Of a DNA stretch of 64,000 nt, positions 35,944-44,966 are shown one piece after another. Position 1 is the stretch's first letter; each line of letters starts with the position of its first letter. This stretch comes from Lachnospira rogosae (lineage in GTDB: Bacteria; Bacillota; Clostridia; Lachnospirales; Lachnospiraceae). The DNA is taken from assembly GCF_040096455.1 (NCBI RefSeq), contig NZ_JBBMER010000001.1:1-64000 (forward strand), in the 5' to 3' direction. The translations under genes and the position numbers were made by a program. Under the pieces are notes generated by a model that worked only from the letters and a program-made list of their open reading frames with translations, was not told the DNA's origin and ran no database searches.

Positions 35944-36813
35944 ATTGTAATATACATTGATGTATTATTTGGAATTAATTATTGTATGGATTTGATTGTT
36001 ATGGTTATGGTAAACAAAATAATGCATTATCATACATCGCTGCCCCGTCTGCTGCTTTCTTCCACTTTGGGGGCAATATGGTCAGTCATTGCAATATGTA
36101 TTCCGGATGAATATAGGCTTTTCGTTAATTGGTGCACATATTTAATCATCACTGGATTAATGCTTATGATAATTAATAGTCCATTAAATATTATCAAGGG
36201 AAGTTCAGGAAAGATTAATTGGTTTGCTATAAGGAGTTATATAAAGGACTTGTTAAAAGGCGTAGCGGTAATGATTGGCATAGCAGTATTTCTTGGCGGT
36301 GCGATACATTTACTCGTGTACTATACATATGTTGGCTTTGTAATAAAGAATATAATGATAAACAACAGGCAGTTGGTTATATATGCAGTCGTGGCGTATC
36401 TTATGCTCATCATACTGGTACGAAGCAAAGAGAAGCTCAATAGAAAAATGCAGATATATGTAGTAACAGTGGTTATTGGGGACGAACGTATTACATTAAA
36501 GGGAATGATAGACACTGGAAACCAGCTTAGTGATTATTATTGTAATAAACCAGTAAATGTTATGGATAAGAAATGTTTTGACAAGGTTCTTTCTAAGATA
36601 AATGATTACAGCAGAATAAGATATCATCTTATTCCATACAGGAGTGTAGGTATGGACACAGGAATGATAGAGGTAATTACAGCGGATTACATATACATAT
36701 CCAATGATGTTAAGACGAAAGCTTATAAAAATGTGCTTATAGGATTGTCAGAGGTATGCGTATCACAGGCAGGGGAATATCAGGCACTTATTAATGGACA
36801 TATGATGCAATAA
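35944..36813 (+). CDS. spoIIGA: Sporulation sigma-E processing peptidase SpoIIGA (ATT start)
   Basis: This aspartic protease of about 289 residues cleaves pro-sigma-E in the mother cell. It has five N-terminal membrane segments and a cytoplasmic protease domain with the catalytic motif MIDTGNQL. The first ATG (35986) would cut off the conserved N-terminus: the same frame upstream reads VIYIDVLFGINYCMDLI, as in SpoIIGA proteins, and is closed by TGA at 35941. GGAGGTG (35930-35936) is spaced for the ATT at 35944, giving M-V-I-Y-I-D-V-L-F. I therefore infer initiation at ATT. It is followed by sigE, its substrate. Confidence 0.85.
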   Translation: MVIYIDVLFGINYCMDLIVMVMVNKIMHYHTSLPRLLLSSTLGAIWSVIAICIPDEYRLFVNWCTYLIITGLMLMIINSPLNIIKGSSGKINWFAIRSYIKDLLKGVAVMIGIAVFLGGAIHLLVYYTYVGFVIKNIMINNRQLVIYAVVAYLMLIILVRSKEKLNRKMQIYVVTVVIGDERITLKGMIDTGNQLSDYYCNKPVNVMDKKCFDKVLSKINDYSRIRYHLIPYRSVGMDTGMIEVITADYIYISNDVKTKAYKNVLIGLSEVCVSQAGEYQALINGHMMQ

Positions 36814-36931
36814 TGAGCACAAAGATGCTCATCATATGCACCCCAAAAGCGTCACGGGACATATGATGCAATAATAAACAGGGTATGTCGGCGGTGCTTT
36901 CGTATTCCTGTAAAGACAAAAGAAAGCACCG
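36796..36931 (+). repeat. Direct repeat and hairpins between spoIIGA and sigE
   Basis: A 19-nt sequence, GGACATATGATGCAATAAT, spans the spoIIGA stop (36796-36814) and recurs exactly at 36857-36875. Between the copies, ATGAGCA/TGCTCAT (36813-36832) forms a hairpin. A second hairpin, CGGTGCTTTC/GAAAGCACCG (36892-36901 with 36922-36931), ends just before the sigE ribosome site GAGGAG. The duplication may have extended the gap; the second hairpin could tune sigE translation. Confidence 0.6.
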
Positions 36932-36951
36932 TAGAAAAGAGGAGTAAGATA

Positions 36952-37689
36952 GTGATTAAAGTGGCAGTTGCAGATCGTTTTCAGCTTAAGGTGGTACCTT
37001 CTATTAAGAATTTTTATATGATGGGGACAAGAGAAGTTCATTATATAGGAGGTACAGAGGTGCTGCCAGCACCGCTTGATATTGAGGAGGAGAAAAATGT
37101 GCTGGCAATGTTAAAGACTGATAATGACGATTATGCTAAGAAAATGCTTATAGAACATAACTTAAGACTTGTTGTATACATAGCCAAGAAATTTGATAAT
37201 ACAGGTGTTGGAGTAGAGGACCTTATATCAATTGGCACAATAGGTCTTATAAAGGCAATTAATTCATATGACAGGGATAAGAATATAAAGCTTGCAACTT
37301 ATGCTTCAAGATGTATAGAGAATGAAATTCTTATGTATCTTAGAAGAAATAGCAAGGTAAAAGCAGAGGTGTCAATTGATGAACCACTCAATGTTGACTG
37401 GGATGGCAATGAACTTTTGTTATCTGATATTCTTGGAACTGAAGATGATGTGTGTTATAAAGACCTTGAAAATGAGGTTGAGATGAAAGCATTAAAGAGG
37501 GCGATTGGCAATTTGTCTGAGAGGGAGAGAATTATAGTCGATTTAAGATATGGTCTTAGTGATAAAGATGGAGAGGAAAAGACACAAAAAGAGGTCGCTG
37601 ATATGCTTGGAATATCGCAGTCATATATATCAAGACTTGAAAAGAAGATTATAAAGAGATTAAAAAGAGAAATGGTGAGAAGCTGTTAA
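36952..37689 (+). CDS. sigE: RNA polymerase sigma-E, early mother-cell sporulation factor
   Basis: This 245-residue sigma-70-family factor starts with GTG. Region 2 includes NLRLVVYIAKKFDNTGVGVEDLISIGTIGLIKA and ATYASRCIENEILM (given in pieces: RLVVYIAKKFDNTGVGVEDL), and the SigE-specific segment is SIDEPLNVDWDGNELLLSD. Region 4 ends with KEVADMLGISQSYISRLEKK. The N-terminal about 28 residues are a pro-sequence to be removed by SpoIIGA (cleavage expected near YMMGTREVHYIGG). A forespore sigG often follows, but here an amidase gene does. Confidence 0.94.
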   Translation: MIKVAVADRFQLKVVPSIKNFYMMGTREVHYIGGTEVLPAPLDIEEEKNVLAMLKTDNDDYAKKMLIEHNLRLVVYIAKKFDNTGVGVEDLISIGTIGLIKAINSYDRDKNIKLATYASRCIENEILMYLRRNSKVKAEVSIDEPLNVDWDGNELLLSDILGTEDDVCYKDLENEVEMKALKRAIGNLSERERIIVDLRYGLSDKDGEEKTQKEVADMLGISQSYISRLEKKIIKRLKREMVRSC

Positions 37690-37755
37690 ACATTTTACTT
37701 GACAATCCGCTTGTATTCTAAGAAAATAGAAAGGGTATGGATTGGAGAGATAAAA

Positions 37756-38562
37756 ATGAATAATAAGAATAATACATCATTTAAGTGGGACAGAATATTC
37801 GGAGTGGCTTCATTAGCAGCTATATTAATATTTGCCGTAATGTTATATATTGACTGTGGAGCTTCTATAAGGTCAATTATGAATATAGGAAAGACAACAT
37901 CAGATGAGGTAACTGATGATGGGCTTTTGCAGAACAATGAGGATAATAACAAAGAAAGTAATAATAAGACAATTAACTGGTCGTCTAAGGCAATAGTGTG
38001 TATAGATGCTCCTCACGGTGGAAGTGATACAGGACAGTACGACGGAACTAACTATGAAAAGACACAGATGTTATCTTTAGCTGACAGCGTTAAGAATGAG
38101 CTTGAAAGTGCTGGCGTTACAGTTGTTATGACAAGAACAACTGATACATCGGTGGATTATACCAAGCGTATAGAGATATGCAATAACGCCAAAGCAGCGG
38201 CACTTGTGTCATTTCATAGGGATATTACTGATAAGTCAGGAAGCAGTAAGGGAATAAGTGCGTGGATTCATACCTCTTCCCCATCTAACTCTAAAAGCCT
38301 TGCGAGTGATATTATGGAAGAGTTAAATGGAGTAGATGTAAGCTTATCGGGAGTGAATACGGGTACTCCTGATAATAAGAGCAAAGATTATTACCTGAAC
38401 CAGCACAGCAAAGTAGCGAGCTGTATAATAGAGTTAGGCAATATGTACAGCAGTAAGGATAATAAACTTGTAACAACAGATATAGACAATACAGCTAAGC
38501 TTATAGCTGATGGAATTATGAAATACTTAGAACAGGCAGGTTATACGAATGGCAGTAATTAA
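37756..38562 (+). CDS. N-acetylmuramoyl-L-alanine amidase (Amidase_3), membrane anchored
   Basis: This 268-residue protein has a membrane or signal-anchor helix at about 17-38, an acidic Asn-rich spacer and a zinc amidase domain. The metal ligands are visible as IDAPHGGSDTG (usually DPGHGG), NYEK and SFHRD, and the catalytic Glu in IIELGNM. ATG 37756 follows GGAGAG and is preferred to 37699. It acts outside the membrane, cutting the peptide stem from MurNAc, and may be sporulation-linked by position after sigE. It overlaps the lepA start by 14 bases. Confidence 0.88.
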   Translation: MNNKNNTSFKWDRIFGVASLAAILIFAVMLYIDCGASIRSIMNIGKTTSDEVTDDGLLQNNEDNNKESNNKTINWSSKAIVCIDAPHGGSDTGQYDGTNYEKTQMLSLADSVKNELESAGVTVVMTRTTDTSVDYTKRIEICNNAKAAALVSFHRDITDKSGSSKGISAWIHTSSPSNSKSLASDIMEELNGVDVSLSGVNTGTPDNKSKDYYLNQHSKVASCIIELGNMYSSKDNKLVTTDIDNTAKLIADGIMKYLEQAGYTNGSN

Positions 38563-40363
38563 TCAGAAGAACATAAGAAATTTTTGTATTATAGCACATA
38601 TTGACCACGGCAAGTCAACTCTTGCCGACAGAATTATAGAAAAGACAGGACTCCTTACAAGCAGGGAAATGCAGGAGCAGGTTCTTGATAATATGGATAT
38701 CGAGAGGGAGAGAGGAATTACAATAAAGTCACAGACAGTAAGAACTGTATACAGGGCCCAGGACGGCGAAGAATATATATTTAATCTTATTGATACTCCA
38801 GGTCACGTTGACTTTAACTATGAGGTATCAAGGGCACTTGCGGCTTGTGATGGTGCTGTACTTGTAGTAGATGCGGCACAGGGCATAGAGGCACAGACAC
38901 TTGCCAATGTATATCTTGCACTTGACCACGACTTAGAGGTATTTCCTGTTATTAATAAGATTGATCTTCCAAGTGCAGAACCAGACAGAGTCAAAGATGA
39001 GATTGAGGATATTATTGGAATAGAGGCTCAGGACGCTCCGTTAATTTCAGCGAAAAATGGCATTAATATCGAGGAAGTTCTTGAACAGATAGTAAAGAAA
39101 ATACCAGCACCTACAGGTGATGCAGCTAATCCTTTATCTGCACTTATATTTGACTCATTATACGATGCATATAAGGGTGTTATTATATTTGTAAGAATAG
39201 TAGAGGGTACTGTAAAGAAGGGTACTAAGATAAGAATGATGGCAACCGGAGCAGTAGAAGAAGTAGTTGAGGTAGGTTACTTCGGAGCTGGTCAGTTCAT
39301 ACCTTGCGATGAATTAAGTGCAGGTATGGTTGGATATATTACAGCAAGTATTAAAAATGTTCAGGATACGAGAGTTGGTGATACTGTTACAGATAATGAC
39401 AGACCTGTATCAGAGCCGCTTCCAGGTTATAAGAAGGTCAACCCTATGGTGTACTGTGGTCTGTATCCAGCAGACGGTGCAAAATATCAGGATCTAAGAG
39501 AAGCATTGGAGAAGCTTCAGCTTAATGATGCTTCACTCCAGTTTGAGCCAGAGACATCTATAGCACTTGGCTTTGGTTTCAGATGTGGTTTCTTAGGACT
39601 TTTACATCTTGAGATTATACAGGAAAGACTTGAAAGAGAATATAACCTTGACCTTGTAACAACAGCACCGGGTGTTATATATAAAGTCCATAAGACTAAT
39701 GGTGAAGTTATAGACCTTACTAATCCGTCTAATATGCCTGATCCATCAGAGATAGACTATATGGAAGAACCTATGGTAAGTGCTGAGATTATGGTTACAA
39801 CCGAATTTGTTGGACCTATTATGAAACTTTGCCAGGAACGCCGTGGTGTATACAACGGTATGGAATATATAGAACAGACAAGAGCACTGCTTAAGTATGA
39901 CCTTCCGCTTAATGAGATAATATATGACTTCTTTGATGCGTTAAAGTCACGCTCAAGAGGTTACGCTTCATTTGACTATGAAATGAAGGGATATGAGAGG
40001 TCTAACCTTGTTAAGCTTGATATTCTTATCAACAAGGAAGAAGTGGATGCACTTTCATTTATTGTATTTGCAGGAAGTGCGGAGGAACGTGGAAGAAAGA
40101 TGTGCGAGAAGCTTAAGCAGGAAATTCCTAGACAGCAGTTTGAGATTCCTATTCAGGCGGCCATCGGAAGCAGGGTTATAGCAAGGGAAACTGTTAAGGC
40201 ACTTCGTAAGGATGTACTTGCCAAGTGTTACGGTGGTGATATTTCCCGTAAGAAGAAGCTTCTTGAAAAGCAGAAGGAAGGAAAGAAGAGAATGCGTCAG
40301 ATTGGTAACGTAGAGATACCACAGAAAGCATTTATGAGTGTATTAAAGTTAGATGAAGAATAA
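38549..40363 (+). CDS. lepA: Elongation factor 4 (LepA)
   Basis: This 604-residue translational GTPase back-translocates or assists stalled or maturing ribosomes. G1 is AHIDHGKSTLAD, followed by RERGITIKSQ (switch I), DTPGHVDF (G3) and NKIDLPSA (G4), then domain II, the GFRCGFLGLLHLEI segment and the LepA-specific C-terminal domain ending RQIGNVEIPQKAFMSVLK. It overlaps the amidase upstream and hemW downstream, indicating one transcript. Confidence 0.97.
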   Translation: MAVINQKNIRNFCIIAHIDHGKSTLADRIIEKTGLLTSREMQEQVLDNMDIERERGITIKSQTVRTVYRAQDGEEYIFNLIDTPGHVDFNYEVSRALAACDGAVLVVDAAQGIEAQTLANVYLALDHDLEVFPVINKIDLPSAEPDRVKDEIEDIIGIEAQDAPLISAKNGINIEEVLEQIVKKIPAPTGDAANPLSALIFDSLYDAYKGVIIFVRIVEGTVKKGTKIRMMATGAVEEVVEVGYFGAGQFIPCDELSAGMVGYITASIKNVQDTRVGDTVTDNDRPVSEPLPGYKKVNPMVYCGLYPADGAKYQDLREALEKLQLNDASLQFEPETSIALGFGFRCGFLGLLHLEIIQERLEREYNLDLVTTAPGVIYKVHKTNGEVIDLTNPSNMPDPSEIDYMEEPMVSAEIMVTTEFVGPIMKLCQERRGVYNGMEYIEQTRALLKYDLPLNEIIYDFFDALKSRSRGYASFDYEMKGYERSNLVKLDILINKEEVDALSFIVFAGSAEERGRKMCEKLKQEIPRQQFEIPIQAAIGSRVIARETVKALRKDVLAKCYGGDISRKKKLLEKQKEGKKRMRQIGNVEIPQKAFMSVLKLDEE

Positions 40364-41588
40364 TAACGAACTGGGGATATATATACATATCCCCTTTTGT
40401 ATGCAAAAATGTATATATTGTGATTTCTTATCTGCACCAGCAGATGATAAGACGAAAAGCAGTTATGTTAAAGCTTTAATTAATGAGATAGCATTAAGTG
40501 AGGCTGGTCTTGATAAAAATGTAACTTCAATATTTATCGGTGGTGGAACTCCGTCAGCAATAAATGCTGAATATATTAAAGATATATTAGAGGCTGTAAA
40601 GCAAAGATATCGTGTTGATGGCAATGCAGAGATAACAATAGAATGTAATCCAGGTACAATAAATAGTGAAAAAGCATACATTTACAGGGAAGCTGGGATT
40701 AACAGAATAAGCTTTGGATTGCAGAGCACTGATGATAAAGAGCTTCGTATGCTTGGAAGAATTCATACATTTGAACAGTTTAAGAACAGCCTTGCCATAG
40801 CAAGGAATGCAGGCTTTACTAATATCAATATAGACCTTATGTCAGCACTTCCGGGTCAGACCATAGAAAGCTTTACCAGAGTGCTAAAGGAGGCTGTATC
40901 ACTTAATACAGAGCATATATCTGTATACAGTCTTATAATAGAAGAAGGCACAAGGCTGTATGATAACATAGACAATTATCCGGATATGCCTGATGATGAT
41001 GACGACAGGAAAATGTATGCACTTACTAAAGAGATATTAGGTCAGGCAGGTTATGAAAGATACGAAATATCCAATTATGCCAAGGCAGGTTATGAATGTA
41101 AGCATAATCTTAAATATTGGGATAGAACTGATTATATCGGTTTTGGAATTGGTGCAGCTTCATTATGTAATCATAAAAGGTATACTAACATCAGAGATAT
41201 TAATAATTATATTAAGGCATTATGTGTGGAATATGCTGATAATAAAGAAAGCAATAAAGAGTGTATTGTGGAAAATATTAAGAATATCCAAGAGACTCTT
41301 AAGAATTCTTTAGAAATAAATAATAACTGTCAGGACCTTAAAGAAAATATAGAGGTTCTCACGCTGGAAGATGAGATGGCTGAATATATGTTTCTTGGTT
41401 TAAGAAAGTCTGCTGGGATTGATATATGCGATTTTAAAGATATATTTGGAAAAGATATATACAGTGTATATAAAGAGCAGATAAAAGATAATATAGCAAA
41501 AGGTCTTTTGTGGCAGAATGGTACAAGAATAGCACTTACAGACAGAGGCATAGATATAAGCAATACTGTTATGTCTGATTTTGTGTAG
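40353..41588 (+). CDS. hemW: Radical SAM HemW-like protein
   Basis: This 411-residue protein has the N-terminal cluster motif CMQKCIYCDF (CxxxCxxC) preceded by YIHIPFC, then GGGTPSA, NPGT, RISFGLQS and the HemW C-terminal domain. It is related to oxygen-independent coproporphyrinogen oxidase but of the HemW (heme chaperone) group by length and C-terminus. It overlaps lepA by 11 bases, the standard lepA-hemW arrangement. An extra Asn/Lys/Glu-rich insert sits at about residues 295-335. Confidence 0.93.
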   Translation: MKNNNELGIYIHIPFCMQKCIYCDFLSAPADDKTKSSYVKALINEIALSEAGLDKNVTSIFIGGGTPSAINAEYIKDILEAVKQRYRVDGNAEITIECNPGTINSEKAYIYREAGINRISFGLQSTDDKELRMLGRIHTFEQFKNSLAIARNAGFTNINIDLMSALPGQTIESFTRVLKEAVSLNTEHISVYSLIIEEGTRLYDNIDNYPDMPDDDDDRKMYALTKEILGQAGYERYEISNYAKAGYECKHNLKYWDRTDYIGFGIGAASLCNHKRYTNIRDINNYIKALCVEYADNKESNKECIVENIKNIQETLKNSLEINNNCQDLKENIEVLTLEDEMAEYMFLGLRKSAGIDICDFKDIFGKDIYSVYKEQIKDNIAKGLLWQNGTRIALTDRGIDISNTVMSDFV

Positions 41589-41592
41589 AAAT

Positions 41593-41645
41593 AAATATGC
41601 GTGGTGCTTATCGTCTGGATGGCGGTAAACACCACGCATATTTTA
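41593..41645. terminator. Terminator after hemW
   Basis: AAATATGCGTGGTG (41593-41606) pairs with CACCACGCATATTTT (41630-41644); the T-rich end suits stop of the hemW transcript, and the A-rich start could serve the convergent araC-type gene. Confidence 0.8.
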
Positions 41646-41700
41646 TAACTCTGAAAAATTCAGTCAGGTAATTTAATTGACAGTATAGTTATATAATATA

Positions 41701-42528
41701 TTATGCGGTTAATTCCTTAATAAAAGTTCTAGGTGTAATGCCTGTGTAAGCCTTGAATTCCCTCTGGAAATGTGCCTGGTCAGAATATCCGGCATTGGCA
41801 ATATAATCGCTGTTTTCTTTGTATGGGTCATTTATAATATCAGATATGATTTTCTGAAATCTGATATTCTTGCAGTAATCTTTAGGACCTGCACCATATG
41901 CCGATTTGAATAATCTGTTAATGTGCCGTTCAGAGTACCCTGACATTTCGGATAAATCAGATATATGAATATTGCCGGAAGCTTTCTTTATCTCATTAGC
42001 CATATGTATGATATTGTCAGGGACAGCTATATATTTCTTGCTGACATTAAGGAAACATATTAAAGCTTCAAGTTGTCCGTCAAAATCTTTGGCTTGGATT
42101 AATTCAGATATAAGTCTGTATTCAAAAGACTCTGTGGCAGGTTCGTATTCAAATACCTGATTGGCAATTGAAGCTGGAAGCACGCTGTCATCAACGGATG
42201 GTGCAAAATAACAGCCCTTATCCGCAAAACGAATTCCAAAATAATAATCAAAATCTCCAAAAGTATAGTCAAAACGTCTGCTTACTGGTCCAATACAGTA
42301 GAAGGAAGAACGGCTGTTATTCTTATTATATCCTATTATCCATTCTGCACTAGAGCATGGAATAAGAGTGGATACTTTCCTACTTGCAGAGCCGGTGGTG
42401 TTGTCTATGGCGTATACAAGCATAGTCTGTGGCATGGTTATATATTTGTAATTGATGTGCTGTTTACCATCTGAGCTGTTATATATTGCTGGATTAAATA
42501 ATAATGGCTGGTGTAAATGGTCTTTCAT
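41701..42528 (-). CDS. AraC-family transcriptional regulator
   Basis: This 275-residue protein has an N-terminal cupin-like ligand domain (about 1-160) and a C-terminal double helix-turn-helix (about 170-272) with HISDLSEMSGYSERHINRLFK as the first HTH (quoted in part: SEMSGYSERHINRLF) and DYIANAGYSDQAHFQREFKAYTGITP as the second, the AraC signature. GGAGGG precedes the start. Ligand and targets are unknown. It is divergent from the ammonium transporter gene across 430 bases, so control of amtB is possible but unproven. Confidence 0.9.
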   Translation of the reverse strand: MKDHLHQPLLFNPAIYNSSDGKQHINYKYITMPQTMLVYAIDNTTGSASRKVSTLIPCSSAEWIIGYNKNNSRSSFYCIGPVSRRFDYTFGDFDYYFGIRFADKGCYFAPSVDDSVLPASIANQVFEYEPATESFEYRLISELIQAKDFDGQLEALICFLNVSKKYIAVPDNIIHMANEIKKASGNIHISDLSEMSGYSERHINRLFKSAYGAGPKDYCKNIRFQKIISDIINDPYKENSDYIANAGYSDQAHFQREFKAYTGITPRTFIKELTA

Positions 42529-42730
42529 AAGTACCCTCCTGATTTTATAATTGCATTAATTGGTATTATTATAATATCAGTGTCAAAGTCATTTCACTTC
42601 TGATATTATATACATTAAAATAATGTTGATAAGTAGTATAGTTGATTACATTTATAAAATAATAATAAAACAAATATTAAAAAAGTCAATAATATGTCCG
42701 ATTTTTTCAATACTTATTTGGAAAGATATG

Positions 42731-42808
42731 TATAATTAAACACATAAATCAAACAGTTGATTGCACAAAGGCGTGTATCCATTATATATGGTTACACGTC
42801 TTTTTTTG
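42731..42808 (+). promoter_or_regulatory. Leader of the ammonium transporter gene with terminator-like attenuator
   Basis: A -10-like TATAAT (42731-42736) is followed by a small hairpin AATCA-AACAGT-TGATT (42747-42762) and then a strong hairpin AGGCGTGTATCC/GGTTACACGTCT (42769-42780 with 42790-42801) with seven T. No gene ends upstream on this strand, so a terminator here points to attenuation of the downstream gene or to a short leader RNA. The rest of 42529-42961 has AT-rich sequence and the AGGGAGG ribosome site only. Confidence 0.55.
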
Positions 42809-42961
42809 TTTTATTTAACTATAGGAATAAAGCAGCCGTTTAGTAACAACTGTTATGATACCAGATGAAACCTGATCAACTTCATCAACCACAATAAAAA
42901 GTATTTGTCAAGGGTACATAAATAAATATTATGTGCCGGCGCGAACAGGGAGGAAACGAAT

Positions 42962-44719
42962 ATGGCAATAGAAGAATTAACAAGCTTGATAAGCGACCAG
43001 ACATTTGGTATATGGTTTCTTATAGGTGCTGCATTAGTATTCTGGATGCAGGCAGGATTTGCAATGGTTGAGACTGGTTTTACCAGAGCTAAGAACGCAG
43101 GTAACATTATTATGAAGAACCTTATGGACTTCTGTATAGGAACAGTAGTATTCATAGTAATAGGTTTCAGTTTATTATTAGGTGAAGATTTATTAGGTTT
43201 TATTGGAAAACCTGGATTTGATATTTTTACAGCATATGATAATTTCAATTTTTCAAGTTTCGTATTTAATTTAGTATTCTGTGCAACAACAGCTACTATT
43301 GTATCAGGAGCTATGGCAGAGAGAACAAAGTTCCTTTCATATTGTGTATATTCAGGTGTTATATCAGCACTTGTATATCCTATTGAAGCACACTGGATAT
43401 GGGGCGGCGGCTGGTTAGCACAGTTAGGCTTCCATGATTTCGCAGGTTCCTGCTGTATACATATGGTTGGTGGTATATCAGCTATTATAGGTGCTAAGAT
43501 ATTAGGACCTCGTATTGGTAAATTTGTTAAAGATGAAAATGGTAAGGTAGTTAAGGTTAATGCTTTCCCAGGACATAGTATTCCACTTGGTGCACTTGGT
43601 GTATTTATATTATGGTTTGGCTGGTATGGATTTAATGGTGCAGCTTGTACAACAATTGAGGATTTAGGTTCGGTATTCCTTACAACAACAGTTTCACCAG
43701 CAATTGCAACGGTAACTTGTATGGTATTTACATGGATTAAGTATGGTAAGCCGGATGTTTCAATGTGTCTTAATGCTTCACTTGCAGGACTTGTAGCTAT
43801 TACAGCTTCTTGTGATGTAACAGATGCAGCAGGTGCAATAGTAATAGGTATTGTAGCAGGTCTTTTGGTGGTATTTGGTGTATGGCTTCTTGATTATAAG
43901 CTTCACATTGATGATCCGGTTGGTGCAGTAGCTGTTCATATGATGAATGGTATATGGGGCACAATCGCAGTTGGTTTATTTGCTACAAGCAAAGCCCCTG
44001 GTTATGCAATTGCTATTGAGAGTGGTGCGATTAAGGCAGAAGGTTTATTCTACGGTGGCGGATTTACACAGCTTGGACTTCAGTTATTAGGTTTTGTATC
44101 AGTAGCAGCATGGGCTGCTGTATGTATGACAATCGTATTCTTTGTAATCAAGGCAACAATTGGACTTAGAGCTACAGAGGAAGAGGAAATAAAGGGTCTT
44201 GATATATGTGAGCACGGACTTACAAGTGCATATGCAGGATTTGAACTTGGTACAGCAGGTATGCCAGATATAACATATGAAGATGTTGTATCAGTTGGTT
44301 CAGAAAGTATGGAAAATTCAGTTCCAGCTATGATTAAGACATCTGATATTCCAGATGAGAATAAGATTACTAAGGTAGAAATCCTTATGAAGCAGGAGCG
44401 TTTCGAAAAGTTAAAGAAGGCTATGAACGACATCGGAGTAACTGGTATGACAGTTACGCAGGTACTTGGCTGTGGCGCTCAGAAGGGTGCTCCAGAGTAT
44501 TACCGTGGAGTTCAGATGGAAATGCAGCTTCTTCCTAAGGTACAGGTTGAAATGGTTATTTCCAAAGTTCCTGTAATGGATGTTATCAATGCCGCAAGAA
44601 AGGTGCTTTACACAGGTCATATCGGTGATGGTAAGATATTCGTATATGATGTGGAAAATGTAGTAAAGGTTCGTACAGGTGAAACAGGATACGATGCACT
44701 TCAGGGCGAAGATGACTAA
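42962..44719 (+). CDS. amt: Ammonium transporter fused to a PII signal domain
   Basis: This 585-residue protein joins two parts. Residues about 1-430 form the eleven-helix Amt/Mep channel, with the family's GAMAERTKF, the pore His surroundings AHWIWGGGWL and VAVHMMNGIWGT. After a linker, residues about 466-585 form a complete PII (GlnB/GlnK) domain: KITKVEILMKQERFEKLKKA, T-loop QKGAPEYYRGVQMEMQLLPK and GDGKIFVYDVENVVKVRTGE. In the T-loop the Tyr that is uridylylated in enteric GlnK (Tyr51) is Met, so control would be by nucleotide/2-oxoglutarate binding and not uridylylation. PII normally is a separate gene next to amtB. Confidence 0.93.
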   Translation: MAIEELTSLISDQTFGIWFLIGAALVFWMQAGFAMVETGFTRAKNAGNIIMKNLMDFCIGTVVFIVIGFSLLLGEDLLGFIGKPGFDIFTAYDNFNFSSFVFNLVFCATTATIVSGAMAERTKFLSYCVYSGVISALVYPIEAHWIWGGGWLAQLGFHDFAGSCCIHMVGGISAIIGAKILGPRIGKFVKDENGKVVKVNAFPGHSIPLGALGVFILWFGWYGFNGAACTTIEDLGSVFLTTTVSPAIATVTCMVFTWIKYGKPDVSMCLNASLAGLVAITASCDVTDAAGAIVIGIVAGLLVVFGVWLLDYKLHIDDPVGAVAVHMMNGIWGTIAVGLFATSKAPGYAIAIESGAIKAEGLFYGGGFTQLGLQLLGFVSVAAWAAVCMTIVFFVIKATIGLRATEEEEIKGLDICEHGLTSAYAGFELGTAGMPDITYEDVVSVGSESMENSVPAMIKTSDIPDENKITKVEILMKQERFEKLKKAMNDIGVTGMTVTQVLGCGAQKGAPEYYRGVQMEMQLLPKVQVEMVISKVPVMDVINAARKVLYTGHIGDGKIFVYDVENVVKVRTGETGYDALQGEDD

Positions 44720-44750
44720 TTCCCAATAAATTTGATTTAATATTACCCAT

Positions 44751-44828
44751 AAAGATGTAGACACATTTTGGATATGACTGCTGTTAAGTGGCAGTGCGAT
44801 ATCAATAAAATGTGTCTGCATCTTTTTT
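44751..44828 (+). terminator. Terminator after the amt-PII gene
   Basis: AAAGATGTAGACACATTTT pairs with AAAATGTGTCTGCATCTTT across an inner hairpin (GATATGACTGC / GCAGTGCGATATC) and is followed by TTTTTT. Confidence 0.88.
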
Positions 44829-44966
44829 GATTTTACAATTATTATAATATGCGTTAGTATGTCTATAATATATTAAAAGACAAAACGATTAAGTAATGTT
44901 TGGTATATTAAGCATTTTGTTAATAATAATGTAATTAAACATAAAAGGCAGGAAAGGAATTAAGAT

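Noticed and set aside
35986..36813. spoIIGA starting at the first ATG
   Set aside because: This would remove a conserved part of the first membrane segment that is encoded upstream in the same frame.
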